Positions 20,265 to 29,139 of a stretch of 64,000 nt of DNA are shown here, one piece after another (the stretch's first letter is position 1; each line of letters starts with the position of its first letter). Both the position numbers and the translations under genes were made by a program. The stretch is taken from contig NZ_CP192735.1 in NCBI RefSeq assembly GCF_050749815.1, positions 3,100,001 to 3,164,000 on the forward strand. The letters run 5' to 3'. This stretch comes from Dyella_A sp050749815 (GTDB lineage: Bacteria; Pseudomonadota; Gammaproteobacteria; Xanthomonadales; Rhodanobacteraceae). The notes below the pieces were generated by a model. That model did no database searches, was not told the origin of the DNA, and worked only from the letters and a program-made list of their open reading frames with translations.

Positions 20265-22358
20265 TCATGCTTTCGCCTTGCCCGGCGCGCGGCGGCCGGC
20301 GAGCTGCTGCATGTCGGTGAGGATCTGCTGCTGCGAGAGCACGCTGAGTTCGACCACTTCCTTCGCCTGCGCCACGTAGTAGGCGAGCTGTTCGTCGCTG
20401 CGGGCGAGCGAGGCGTCCAGCGCGGTGGCGATCTGCTGCAGGCGCTCCATCAGGGCGTCGTTGGTCTGCGCGAACTGGGCGACGCCGGCGCCGAAGGCGT
20501 CGCCGAGGCTGGCCACTTCGGTGGCGCTCGCGGTGAGCTGGGCGGCCGCGCTGTCGAGCTTGGCGGTTTCGCTGTCGATCTGTTCGGCGAAGCGGCTGCC
20601 GACGCGGTCGAGCAGCTCGGCCGAGGTGCTGACCAGCGCGTCGACGGCGCTGCGCTGTTCGGTGGAAGCGTGGTTGACCGCGTCGAGCAGGGTCTCCAGC
20701 GTGGCCAGCAGACGGCTGCGCTCTTCCAGCATGGCGGTGTCGCGCACCATGGAATCAGACAATTTCTGGCGCAGCTCGCCGACCACTTCGGCGGCCACGC
20801 GCGGTGCTTCGGAGGCGGCTTCGACCAGGCGGGCGATCTCGGCGAGGGTGGCGCGGGCCTGTTCCTGCGTCTGCGCGCTGATGTCGCCAGCGGTTTTTTC
20901 CAGCGTGTCGCAGATGGCCTGCTGGCGGCTGGTGGTGGCTTCGCCCGCGGCTTGCCACTGCGCGCCGAGTTCGGCGGTGAGGGCGTCGAGCTTCTGCGCC
21001 CAGGTAGCGAGGCGTTCCTCGTCGCGCGCCTGCAGTGCCGACTGCAGTTCCGCATGCGAGCGGTTCACCGCCTGCACCAGCGCCGTGGCGTGCTGCCCGA
21101 AGGTTTGGCCGGCGGCGGCCAGCGCCTGCTGGTTGCGGCTGGCGAGTTCGGCGTGGGTGGCGTCCTGTTTGGCCAGCGCGGTGCTCCACGCCTCGGCGGT
21201 GCGCTCGACGCTGGCGTCGAGGCGTTCGGTGACGCCGTCCAGCAGTGCGGAGGAGCGTTGCTCGAAGGTGTCGACGAAGCGCGCGAGCGCGTCGCCCAGT
21301 GCCTGCGCGTGGGCGGCGTTGGTTTCGCGGTGCTGGGTAAGCGCGTCGGCCCAGATGCCGGTGACGGTGCGCGCGGTGCTGTCGAAGCCGCTGGCGAGGC
21401 CGTCGAGCTGGCGCTGCACGGCCTCGCTCACGCTGGCCTGGATGGCGCTCGATTCGCGCGCGAGGCTGGCCAGAGTGGATTCCACCACCGGCTGCAGCAC
21501 TTGGCTGGCGGTGCGCGCGCTGTCGGCCACGCTGTCTCTCAGCGACTGCTGCACCGACTCGGCCAGACGCATGTAGGCTGCCTCGGTGTGGCGGTGGAAC
21601 GCCTGCTGCTCGGCCTGCTGGCGCTCGTGTGCGGCGGCGCTGTGCTGCTCCAGCGTGGCGGCCATCGCCTGCAGCCGATCGACCAGCGCGGGCATCGCCG
21701 CGGCCTGCTGCTGCAGCAGGCGGAAGCTCTCCTCGCGGCGGTGCGCCTGCGAGTGGATGCGCAGCGTGCTCGCGATCTTTGCGTCCAGCGCTTGCACCGC
21801 CTGCAGCCGTTCGCGGCGCACCAGCGCGGAGAGCAGGCCGAGCATCGCCGAGCTGGCGACGCCGGCGATGGAGGTGCCGAAAGCGAAGCCCAGGCCGTTG
21901 ATCGGCGCGGCGAGCGAACCGCGGATGGCGGCAAGGTCGCTGGCGCTGGCCAGCGCCATGCCGGTGCCGCGCAGCGTGGCCATCATGCCAAGCAGGGTGC
22001 CGAGCATGCCCAGCAGCACCAGCAGGCCGACCAAGTATGGAGTCATCGTCGGTGCCGGCAGCGCCGCGCGCTCGCCTTCCACGCGCAGGCGCACGGCGTG
22101 GCGCAGGCCCGGATTCAGGCGCTGCAGCCAGGGGCCGAGTTCGGCCGGCGCTTCGCTGAGTTCATCCACCGCCTGGCGCAGCGTGGCGGTGGCCCGGCGG
22201 TAGCGCTGCAGCTCGAGCGCGCCGGCGAGGTAGCCCGCGCCGATCAGCAGGGCGACGGCGAGGCCCAGCGGATTGGAGCCGAGGTAGCCGAGGGCGATCC
22301 AGCCGATGGCGGCGAGGCCCAGCGCGAAAACGGCGGCGAGAAGCAGGTTCTTGGACAT
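20265..22358 (-). CDS. DUF802 protein with MotA/ZorA-like channel domain and long helical tail
   Basis: This 697-residue membrane protein has helices at about 5-24 and 30-48, a 50-residue loop, then helices at about 105-126 and 153-180. The last two carry LGMLGTLLGMM and GLGFAFGTSIAG, patterns typical of the pore helices of MotA/TolQ/ExbB/ZorA channels. Residues about 200-697 form a very long Ala/Glu/Gln-rich helical tail, as in ZorA, and this repeated region is what I recall as DUF802. The ATG at 22358 lies 8 bases after the DUF3348 stop. An ion-driven rotary or pulling motor with the OmpA-like partner is inferred. Confidence 0.85.
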   Translation of the reverse strand: MSKNLLLAAVFALGLAAIGWIALGYLGSNPLGLAVALLIGAGYLAGALELQRYRRATATLRQAVDELSEAPAELGPWLQRLNPGLRHAVRLRVEGERAALPAPTMTPYLVGLLVLLGMLGTLLGMMATLRGTGMALASASDLAAIRGSLAAPINGLGFAFGTSIAGVASSAMLGLLSALVRRERLQAVQALDAKIASTLRIHSQAHRREESFRLLQQQAAAMPALVDRLQAMAATLEQHSAAAHERQQAEQQAFHRHTEAAYMRLAESVQQSLRDSVADSARTASQVLQPVVESTLASLARESSAIQASVSEAVQRQLDGLASGFDSTARTVTGIWADALTQHRETNAAHAQALGDALARFVDTFEQRSSALLDGVTERLDASVERTAEAWSTALAKQDATHAELASRNQQALAAAGQTFGQHATALVQAVNRSHAELQSALQARDEERLATWAQKLDALTAELGAQWQAAGEATTSRQQAICDTLEKTAGDISAQTQEQARATLAEIARLVEAASEAPRVAAEVVGELRQKLSDSMVRDTAMLEERSRLLATLETLLDAVNHASTEQRSAVDALVSTSAELLDRVGSRFAEQIDSETAKLDSAAAQLTASATEVASLGDAFGAGVAQFAQTNDALMERLQQIATALDASLARSDEQLAYYVAQAKEVVELSVLSQQQILTDMQQLAGRRAPGKAKA

Positions 22359-22366
22359 GTGGAATC

Positions 22367-23185
22367 TCAGGAGGTACGCAGCGCGGCGAGCAGCGCGTCG
22401 ACCGGTTGAAAACGAAGATCCAGCTCGGCGCGCAGCACGCTTTGCATCTCGCGGCGAAAGGCGTCGAGCCAATGGGAGTGGCCACCAGCGTGCAGGCGCG
22501 CGAAGCGCTGGGCGAGCAGGTCGGGGACTTTGGCGAGCGCGGTGTGCTCGCGCGGGGTGAGGGCGACTTCCATGACGGCGTCGACTTCGGCAAGGCGAGC
22601 TAGAGCGGCGCCATCGCGGGGGCTTTCATCGCCGTCATTCCCGCGCATGCGGGAAGCGGCCTTCAATGGCGGATGCCCGTCATCCATTTGGCTGTTCTGC
22701 AAAGACGAAGATGGATTCCCGCTTTCGCGGGAATGACGGCTAGGGGAGGACGTGGGAACGCTGGAGACCGGAGAGGACTGCAACAGCGCGTCGCGCAGCT
22801 TGCCGCGCAGGCGGCCCACGCTGGCCTGCATGGCGCGTTGGCGGGTGAGGTAGGCCTGGCGGTATGGGGCGAAATCGGTGTCATCGGTACACGGCGCACC
22901 GGGTGCGAGCAGCGGTTCGTTGTCGATGGCGGCCAGCAGGGTGTCGCGCGCCCGCGCGCATTCGGCGACCAGGTCTTCCGGCGCCGTCACGGCGGCGTCC
23001 GCAGGCGCGGCGGGATGGCTGTCGAGGGCGGCGGCGAGCGAGAGCGCGTGCTTCCAGTCCAGCCACTGGCCCATGTGGTCGGGCAGCGAGGCGCCGGGTG
23101 CGGCCACATCCACCTCGGCCAGGCGTGCCAGCAGGCGGATGAAGGTGGGCCCGCGAACCGTCGGACGGAGTGCTGCTTGCGCCAT
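22367..23185 (-). CDS. DUF3348-type protein, first gene of the motor-like cassette
   Basis: This 272-residue soluble protein matches my recollection of DUF3348 (an N-terminal block GPTFIRLLARLAEVD, then a C-terminal block LPxREHTALAKVPDLLAQRF-like with HSHWLDAFRREMQ). The ATG at 23185 has GGGAAG upstream. A palindromic element is inserted in frame at about residues 148-185, giving RHSRESGNP and SRMRGNDGD in the middle of the protein, in a region that is otherwise a Ser/Pro-rich linker. The function is unknown; conserved linkage to the DUF802/OmpA pair suggests a cytoplasmic accessory. Confidence 0.8.
   Translation of the reverse strand: MAQAALRPTVRGPTFIRLLARLAEVDVAAPGASLPDHMGQWLDWKHALSLAAALDSHPAAPADAAVTAPEDLVAECARARDTLLAAIDNEPLLAPGAPCTDDTDFAPYRQAYLTRQRAMQASVGRLRGKLRDALLQSSPVSSVPTSSPSRHSRESGNPSSSLQNSQMDDGHPPLKAASRMRGNDGDESPRDGAALARLAEVDAVMEVALTPREHTALAKVPDLLAQRFARLHAGGHSHWLDAFRREMQSVLRAELDLRFQPVDALLAALRTS
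22633..22740. repeat. HSRESGNP-type inverted repeat inside the DUF3348 gene
   Basis: The arms cgtcattcccgcgcatgcgg and ttcccgctttcgcgggaatg (followed by acgg) flank about 60 bp of unique sequence. It resembles a miniature mobile palindrome. It is read through in frame, adding about 36 codons to the host gene. Confidence 0.85.
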
Positions 23186-23309
23186 GTCTTCCCGAGCAAA
23201 ACCGGCAGTTTAGCGCGGCGGGTGGGGTGCGGTCCCGTGGCGGGAGTCGGGGGAGCGCGGGGACTTGTCTCGTCGTCGTTCCCGCGGCGGTGGCGTCGGG
23301 AAGAGCGCC

Positions 23310-23358
23310 CCCTCACCCAACCCTCTCCCCCGGACGGTGTCCAGGGGAGAGGGCTTTG
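23310..23358. repeat. Single palindromic element between DUF3348 and NTF2-like genes
   Basis: A copy of the element cctcacccaaccctctcccc with arm ggggagagggc, the same family as the 3.3-4.0 kb array, lies just downstream of the NTF2-like gene stop. It could serve as a transcript end. Confidence 0.85.
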
Positions 23359-23369
23359 ATGCGGCAGCC

Positions 23370-23741
23370 TCAGGCGCTGTGGTCGGCGATGTAGACCAGC
23401 AGGCCGTCGTGCACGCGGTATTCGGAGCGGCCGGGCATGGCGATGTGCTGGCCGGCGCGGATGCCGTTGGGCAGATCGATGGCGAAGGTGCCGTCGAACT
23501 GGATCTCGGCCCAGGCGGTGTCGCCCTGTTCGCGGTAGGCGGTGATCACCTGGCGGCGCGCGCTGAACAGCGGCTGGGTGCTGCGCGCCAGGCGGTCGAA
23601 ATCGAGCAGACCCTCGGTGCGCAGCGTGCGTTGGCCGCCGGCGTAGTTCTCGAACACGATCGCCGGATGCAGGGTGAGCAGCATTGCGTCGACGTCGATG
23701 CGGTTGTAGGCGTCGATGTAGCGGTCGATGAGCTGGCGCAT
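23370..23741 (-). CDS. NTF2-like (SnoaL-type) protein
   Basis: This 123-residue protein shows the nuclear transport factor 2-like pattern: IDRYIDAYNRIDVDAMLLTLH at the start, VFENYAGGQ, then alternating strands ending EYRVHDGLLVYIADHSA. Members range from isomerases and hydrolases to stress proteins, so no reaction can be assigned. The ATG at 23741 was chosen because it begins the conserved helix; there is no good ribosome site. No signal peptide. Confidence 0.7.
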   Translation of the reverse strand: MRQLIDRYIDAYNRIDVDAMLLTLHPAIVFENYAGGQRTLRTEGLLDFDRLARSTQPLFSARRQVITAYREQGDTAWAEIQFDGTFAIDLPNGIRAGQHIAMPGRSEYRVHDGLLVYIADHSA

Positions 23742-23822
23742 GCAACAGGGAGCCGGATGAGGGTTGTCCAGCGTAGCGCGCTCGCGGCGCACCGCAAGCG
23801 CGGTGCGCCGCGGGCGAACCAA

Positions 23823-25427
23823 TCACTTCACGTTGTCGGTGCTCTGGATGAACTTCGCCACGTTGTCGTGCAGCTGCTTCAGCGAGTCCTGGTGGGCGTA
23901 GACCATGTGGCCGGACGGGTACCACTGGGTGGAGATGTTCTTGCGCAGGCTGTCGGGAATCGGCAGGTGGTTCATCTCGTACTCGGCGGCGAAGTACGGC
24001 GTGGCCAGGTCGTAGTAGCCGCCGTTGAGGAACACCTTCAGATCCGGGTTGGTCTTCATCGCCATGGCCAGATCCGGCATGACGTTGGTGGAGGACTGCA
24101 GCGCCTCGCCGTCCACGCCCGGCGCCTTGTGCGCGAAGTCCCAGTGGTCGATGTCGGCGAACAGGCGGTAGCGCATGTCCTGGCCGAACTTGAGCTGCGT
24201 GCGCACGTAGTCGTTGAACGCGGCGACGTAGGCGGAGCTGATCGCCGAGGACTGCGGGTCGTACTCGCTGGTCTTGCTGAGCGGATCGAGCGAGGGGCCG
24301 GCGAAGCGGCTGTCGAGGCGGCCGGTGGTGGTGTTGGTGGAGGCCTGCAGCTCGTGCTCGAACATGCCGCCGGTGACGCGCAGGTTCGCCTTGAGCAGGT
24401 AGTCCACCGGCAGGCCGGTGTACTGGTGCAGCTTCTCCGCCACGGCGTGCTTGCGCCCGGCGTCGAGCGCGGCGCCCTGCATCAGCGCCTGCGCGTAGTC
24501 GCCCATCGCGTACCGCTCCACTTCCTTGAGGAACGGCTCCAGCGCGGCGGGCGGCTGCGGCAGCTGGTGGTGGTAATAGGCGGTGGCGGCAAAGGTGGGC
24601 AGCGCCAGCACGTAGGGCAGGTCCACGCCGGGATTGAACTCGGGACCGTCGATGCTGGTATCAAAGCTGAGGATCTGCGAAAGCAGCACCACGCCGTTGA
24701 GATCGACGCTGTCCTCGTTCTCCAGGATGTTGGCCACCACCGCCGAGCGCGTGGTGCCGTAGCTTTCGCCGAACAGGTATTTCGGCGAGTTCCAGCGGCC
24801 GTACTTGGAGAGGAACTGGGTGATGAACTGGGCGAAGGCGTGGCCGTCGCCGTCGACGCCGTAGATCGCCTTCTTGCGATCCTTCATCTGCTCGTCGCGC
24901 TTGTCCTTGTCCGGGTCATCGGCGATCAGGCGGCTGAAGCCGGCGCCGGGAGCGTCGATGAAGACGAGGTCGGACGCATCGAGCAGGCTGTAGTCGTTGT
25001 TGACCAGGCCGTAGGGCGCGGCGGGCGTGTGGCTGTCGTCGCTGGTGACCACGCGCTTCGGGCCGAACGCGCCCATGTGCAGCCACACCGTGGCCGAGCC
25101 GGGGCCGCCGTTGTAGATGAAGGTGATCGGCCGCTGGCCGGCGGGCACGCCCTTCTTGAAGTAGGCGGTGTAGAACATGCTCACCGTCGGCTCGTGCTCC
25201 TTGTCGCCCGAGCCGTGCAGCACCAGGGTTCCCGCCACGGCCTTGTAGTCGACGCGCTTGCCTTCGACGGTGACGCTGCCTTCGGTTTCCGAGCTCTGCG
25301 GCTTGACCAGCGCCGCGTCGGGCGATTTCTCCTTCGACTTGGCCTCGTCGTGCTTGTCCTCGTGGGCGAGCGTGGCGGTGCTGATCAGCGCGCTGGCGAG
25401 CGCAACGGCGAGAACGAGTCGACGCAT
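23823..25427 (-). CDS. S10-family serine carboxypeptidase-like peptidase, exported
   Basis: This 534-residue protein has a signal peptide (about 1-21) and a His/Lys/Glu-rich linker, then an S10 peptidase domain. Key elements are YNGGPGSATVW at about 105-115, the nucleophile Ser about 222 in GESYGTTR, the acid in NGGYYDLATP, and the histidine in YPSGHMVY. The S10 family releases C-terminal amino acids from peptides; this one is presumably periplasmic or secreted. The ATG at 25427 has GGGGA 8 bases upstream. It is followed on the same strand by the NTF2-like gene after 81 bases. Confidence 0.92.
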   Translation of the reverse strand: MRRLVLAVALASALISTATLAHEDKHDEAKSKEKSPDAALVKPQSSETEGSVTVEGKRVDYKAVAGTLVLHGSGDKEHEPTVSMFYTAYFKKGVPAGQRPITFIYNGGPGSATVWLHMGAFGPKRVVTSDDSHTPAAPYGLVNNDYSLLDASDLVFIDAPGAGFSRLIADDPDKDKRDEQMKDRKKAIYGVDGDGHAFAQFITQFLSKYGRWNSPKYLFGESYGTTRSAVVANILENEDSVDLNGVVLLSQILSFDTSIDGPEFNPGVDLPYVLALPTFAATAYYHHQLPQPPAALEPFLKEVERYAMGDYAQALMQGAALDAGRKHAVAEKLHQYTGLPVDYLLKANLRVTGGMFEHELQASTNTTTGRLDSRFAGPSLDPLSKTSEYDPQSSAISSAYVAAFNDYVRTQLKFGQDMRYRLFADIDHWDFAHKAPGVDGEALQSSTNVMPDLAMAMKTNPDLKVFLNGGYYDLATPYFAAEYEMNHLPIPDSLRKNISTQWYPSGHMVYAHQDSLKQLHDNVAKFIQSTDNVK

Positions 25428-25550
25428 GTGGATTCCCCGGAGCTTGTGTCCAAGCGGTTGAGCGTATGCCTCGGGCAGGGGCGGGCCATCCCCCGGAAGT
25501 CACGCAGGCGGCGCACGTTCTTGCTCCCCCGTGCAGGGTCCGACCGACAC

Positions 25551-26405
25551 TCAGGCCAAGGTGAGCAACGCGATCGCCGCCGCCGCCAGCAGCACGCCGA
25601 TCGCATTGATCCGGCTCAGGCGCTCGCGGAACACCAGCACGCCCACCAGCGTGCCCAGCGCCACGACGCCAAGGTTCATGGTGGCGAACACCAGCGCCGG
25701 ATCGTTCGGCAGCGCCACGTGCGCGCGCAGGTAGAACAGGATGTTGCCGAAGTTGAGCACGCCCAGCAGCAGGCCGCCGGCCAGGCTGGGTGCGGTGAAG
25801 CGGGCGCCGCTGCGGCGACGCGCCAGCAACGCGAAGCCCAGCGCCACCGGCAGCGCCAGCGCGAACATCGCCTGCAGCGAGGCGGCGATCGGGATGCCGG
25901 CGGCAGCAACCTGCTTGAGCAGGATGTCGATGGCGCCGAAGCCGATGCACACCACCAGCGGCCACAGCCACGCGGCCGCACCGTCCGCGCGCGCCGCGCG
26001 GCCGCGCCAGACCATCGCCGCCAACGCCAGCAGCCCCAGCGCGAGGCCCGCGAGCATGCGCGGCGTTGGCAGTTGGCCGAACAACACGAACGCGGCGAGC
26101 AGGGAGATCAGCAGCGACAGCCGCTGGGCCACGTCCGAGCGCACGATGCCGGCATGGCGCACCGACGTGCCGAGCGCCAGGAAGATCGCCGGCAGCAGCA
26201 CCGCCAGTGCCAGCACGGCGAAGCGCGGCGCATCCGGCTGGCGCAGCGGCGCCAGCGAGGGATGCAGCACCAGCGCAACCAGCGATCCGGCGGCCAGGTA
26301 GTTCCAGGCCACCATCTGCGGCACGTCCAGGCCGAAGCGTCGGGCGAGCTTGAGCCACACCGACACCAGCACGCTGCACAGGATGCTCAGGCACAGGAAG
26401 AGCAT
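25551..26405 (-). CDS. EamA/DMT-family transporter
   Basis: This 284-residue integral membrane protein has about ten membrane helices in two homologous halves, typical of the drug/metabolite (EamA) superfamily. The substrate is unknown. Features include QMVAWNYLAAGSLVAL in the first half and LGVLNFGNILFYLRA and VALGTLVGVLVFRERLSRI in the second. The ATG at 26405 is divergent from the DUF2239 gene. It lies 123 bases upstream of the S10 peptidase gene. Confidence 0.88.
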   Translation of the reverse strand: MLFLCLSILCSVLVSVWLKLARRFGLDVPQMVAWNYLAAGSLVALVLHPSLAPLRQPDAPRFAVLALAVLLPAIFLALGTSVRHAGIVRSDVAQRLSLLISLLAAFVLFGQLPTPRMLAGLALGLLALAAMVWRGRAARADGAAAWLWPLVVCIGFGAIDILLKQVAAAGIPIAASLQAMFALALPVALGFALLARRRSGARFTAPSLAGGLLLGVLNFGNILFYLRAHVALPNDPALVFATMNLGVVALGTLVGVLVFRERLSRINAIGVLLAAAAIALLTLA

Positions 26406-26489
26406 GGAATGACGTCCGCAAAAGCCCGCCACGATAGCCGCAGTGGCGCGCGTGCGCACCGCACGGATGGTCCTGGCTGCACAAATTTG

Positions 26490-26534
26490 CCCGGGTGATA
26501 TTGACGGCCGCGTTTTATCCGGGTCAAATACGAC
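26490..26534. promoter_or_regulatory. Candidate operator in the EamA/DUF2239 divergent region
   Basis: Two similar sequences, cccgggtgatattgac and tccgggtcaaatacgac, lie 27 bases apart, upstream of the DUF2239-MFS pair. They also contain inverted ATATTGAC and GTCAAATA arms. The block is more AT-rich than its surroundings. It looks like a binding site for a dimeric repressor, but no regulator gene is adjacent. Confidence 0.35.
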
Positions 26535-26556
26535 ACCCGCTCGACCGGACCTGACC

Positions 26557-27147
26557 ATGACTCCCGCCGACAGCACCCGCTGCACCGCCTTCGAAGGCCA
26601 TCGATGCATCGCCACCGGCTCGCCGCAGGACGTGGTGCAAGCGGTGCGCCGCGCGATGGACGAGGGCCGCGCGCAATCGCCCCTGATCCTCGATGACGCC
26701 ACCGGCCACCCGCTGGAGTTCGACCTGCGCGGCAGCTTGGACGAGGTGCTGGCGCGCCTGCGCCCGGCCGCCGAACCCGCCGCGCCGCGCGGACCGGGAC
26801 GGCCGAAGCTGGGCGTGGTCGCCCGCGAAGTCACCCTGCTGCCGCGCCACTGGGACTGGCTGGGCCGCCAGCCCGGCGGCGCCTCGGTGACGCTGCGCCG
26901 GCTGGTGGAGGAGGCGCGCCGCGCTGGCAGCGCCAAGGAGCAGGCGCGCCAGGCCAGCGAAGCGGCCGACCGCACGATGCGTACGCTGGCCGGCGATCTG
27001 CCCGGCTTCGAAGAGGCCTCGCGAGCGTTCTGGCGCGGTGAGCGCGCCACGTTCGATCAGCTCACCGCCGACTGGCCTACCGATGTGCGCCAGCACCTGC
27101 TGCAACTGGCCCACCGTGCGTGGGATACCGCCGCCACGGGCGGCTGA
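26557..27147 (+). CDS. DUF2239 family protein
   Basis: This 196-residue soluble protein carries the block I recognise as DUF2239: GRPKLGVVAREVTLLPRHWD followed by WLGRQPGGASVTLRRLVEEA at about 120-157. Its function is not established. The ATG at 26557 is chosen over upstream codons because it begins the protein after the candidate operator. The MFS gene follows 28 bases downstream on the same strand, so the two probably form an operon. Confidence 0.88.
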   Translation: MTPADSTRCTAFEGHRCIATGSPQDVVQAVRRAMDEGRAQSPLILDDATGHPLEFDLRGSLDEVLARLRPAAEPAAPRGPGRPKLGVVAREVTLLPRHWDWLGRQPGGASVTLRRLVEEARRAGSAKEQARQASEAADRTMRTLAGDLPGFEEASRAFWRGERATFDQLTADWPTDVRQHLLQLAHRAWDTAATGG

Positions 27148-27175
27148 GCCGCGCCCCTTTCCTCGAGACGATCCC

Positions 27176-28459
27176 ATGTCGCAACCCGCGCTTTCCCGCA
27201 ACACCAACTTCCGCCTGCTGTTCGGCGGCAGCACGGTGTCGATGTTCGGCGACCAGTTCACCTTGGTCGCCTTGCCCTGGCTGGTGCTCAAGCTCACCGG
27301 CGACCCGGGCGCTCTGGGCCTGGTGCTGGCCACCATGGCGGTGCCGCGCGCAGTGTTCATGCTGATCGGCGGCGCGGTGGTGGACCACTTCTCGGCGCGC
27401 GCCGTGCTGCTGCTGGCGCGCGGCGCCAACGCGGTGATGGTGGCGGCGCTGGCCGCGATGGTGCTCACCGGCGCGATCAGCATGCCGTGGGTGTACGCGT
27501 TGGCGCTGGGCATCGGCCTGGCCACCGCGTTCGCCTACCCGGCCAGCTCGGCACTGCTGCCGTCGGTGGTGGCGCCGCAGCAGTTGCAGCAGGCCAACGG
27601 CGCCATGATGGGGATGCGCCAGCTCAGCCTGTTCGTGGGGCCCGCGCTGGCCGGCGTGGTGATCGGCGCCGGCGCGCACGCCTCGCCGAGCTCGGCCGCC
27701 CTGGCCGATGCGCACGGCCTGGGCTGGGCGTTCGCCATCGACGCGGCCAGCTTCGCCTGCTCGCTGGTGTCGCTGGCGCTGGTGCGCCTGCAGCCGGCGG
27801 CACCGCAGACTGCCACGCAGCACGGCGTGCTGGGTCAGGTGCTCGGTGGGCTGCGCAGCATCGCCGCGGATCCGCCGCTGCGCGCGTTCATGCTGTACGC
27901 GGCGGTGGTCTCGATCTTCGTCACCGGCCCGACCCAGGTCGGCCTGCCGGTACTCGCCGATACGCGCCTGGACCACGGCGCCACCTCGCTGGGCATCGTG
28001 CTGGCGGCGAACGGCGGCGGCATGCTGCTGGGCGGCTTCGCCTCCGGCTGGGTGGCGCGACGGGTGCGCGGCCATCTGGGCGCGATGATCCTGTGCTTCG
28101 ACGCCAGCGTGGGCCTGGCGCTGGTGGCGCTGGCCGGCGTGCATTCCACGGTGCTCGCCGCCGCCCTGCTCGGCTTCACCGGCCTGTTCGGCGGGGTGAT
28201 CCAGATCACCCTGATCAGCTGGATTCAGCGGCGCGTGGCGCCGAACATGCTCGGGCGCACGATGAGCGTGCTGATGTTCACCTTCCTCGGCCTGGGCCCG
28301 CTGGCCGCGGCGGGCGCGGGCGCCCTGCTCAAGCTGATGTCGCTGCCGGGCCTGTTCGTGGCCTCCGGCCTCGCGCTGACGACGATCGCGCTGGGCTGCC
28401 TGACCAGCCCCGCCTTGCGCAGCATCCGCTCGCAGGATGCCGCGCCGCAGACCGGTTGA
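27176..28459 (+). CDS. Major facilitator superfamily transporter (EntS-like MFS_3)
   Basis: This 427-residue protein has about twelve membrane helices. The first half carries FGDQFTLVALPWLVL, GGAVVDHFSARAVLLLARGAN (the MFS loop 2-3 motif) and AYPASSALLPSVV; the second has GFASGWVARRVRGHLG and MLGRTMSVLMF. This pattern fits the MFS_3/EntS-type exporters. Substrate unknown. The ATG at 27176 is preceded by GAGACG. It is co-directional with and close to the DUF2239 gene; its stop lies 3 bases from the convergent eda stop. Confidence 0.9.
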   Translation: MSQPALSRNTNFRLLFGGSTVSMFGDQFTLVALPWLVLKLTGDPGALGLVLATMAVPRAVFMLIGGAVVDHFSARAVLLLARGANAVMVAALAAMVLTGAISMPWVYALALGIGLATAFAYPASSALLPSVVAPQQLQQANGAMMGMRQLSLFVGPALAGVVIGAGAHASPSSAALADAHGLGWAFAIDAASFACSLVSLALVRLQPAAPQTATQHGVLGQVLGGLRSIAADPPLRAFMLYAAVVSIFVTGPTQVGLPVLADTRLDHGATSLGIVLAANGGGMLLGGFASGWVARRVRGHLGAMILCFDASVGLALVALAGVHSTVLAAALLGFTGLFGGVIQITLISWIQRRVAPNMLGRTMSVLMFTFLGLGPLAAAGAGALLKLMSLPGLFVASGLALTTIALGCLTSPALRSIRSQDAAPQTG

Positions 28460-28462
28460 GGT

Positions 28463-29101
28463 TCAGCCCTTCAGCGAAGCCGCCTCGCGAGCGAGCAACT
28501 CGATGGCCGCCCAGTCACCGGCCTTGAGCTTGTCGGCCGGGGTCAGCCAGGAGCCGCCCACGCACAGCACGTTGGGCAGGGCGAGGAAGTCCGAGGCGGT
28601 GCTCAGGCTGATGCCGCCGGTGGGGCAGAACTTGACCTGTGGCAGCGGGCTGGCCCACGCCCCGATGAGCTTGGTGCCGCCGGCGGGGACGGCCGGGAAG
28701 AATTTCAGGAAGCGGTAGCCGCGGTCGATCAGCGTCATCACTTCGCTGGCGGTGGCGGCGCCGGGCAGCAGCGGCAGCTCGCTGTCGTCGGCCGCATCGA
28801 GCAGTTTCGGCGACACGCCCGGCGACACCGCGAAGCGCGCGCCCGCGGCCTTGGCGGCCGCGAGATGCTCGGCGTGCAGCACGGTGCCGACGCCGACCAC
28901 GGCGCCTTCCACTTCCTGCGCGATGGCACGGATCGCGTCCAGCGCCGCGGGGGTACGCAGGGTCACCTCGATCGCCGGCGTGCCGCCGGCGACCAGGGCG
29001 CGCGCCATCGGCACGGCGGCGGCCACGTCGTCGATGATCACCACCGGGATCACCGGCGCCAGCCGCATGGTGGCCTCGACCTGGGCCTGCTTGGTTTCCA
29101 T
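28463..29101 (-). CDS. eda: KDPG/KHG aldolase, Entner-Doudoroff pathway
   Basis: This 212-residue class I aldolase cleaves 2-keto-3-deoxy-6-phosphogluconate into pyruvate and glyceraldehyde-3-phosphate. Glu45 (AIEVTLRT) and the Schiff-base Lys133 (YRFLKFFPA) fall at the same numbers as in the E. coli enzyme when counted from the ATG at 29101; GVGTVL and CPTGGI are also present. A GTG at 29113 has a better-placed GGAG and would add four residues. It is 26-38 bases downstream of edd and the last gene of the cluster. Confidence 0.97.
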   Translation of the reverse strand: METKQAQVEATMRLAPVIPVVIIDDVAAAVPMARALVAGGTPAIEVTLRTPAALDAIRAIAQEVEGAVVGVGTVLHAEHLAAAKAAGARFAVSPGVSPKLLDAADDSELPLLPGAATASEVMTLIDRGYRFLKFFPAVPAGGTKLIGAWASPLPQVKFCPTGGISLSTASDFLALPNVLCVGGSWLTPADKLKAGDWAAIELLAREAASLKG

Positions 29102-29139
29102 CGATTGCGTCACGGCTTCACTCCGGGAATGCGTTGGGA

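Noticed and set aside
23265..26498. A 1077-codon open frame on the plus strand.
   Set aside because: It is the antisense of the S10 peptidase and EamA genes. Its translation is rich in Arg, His, Gln and Val with no domain signal, typical of high-GC shadow frames.
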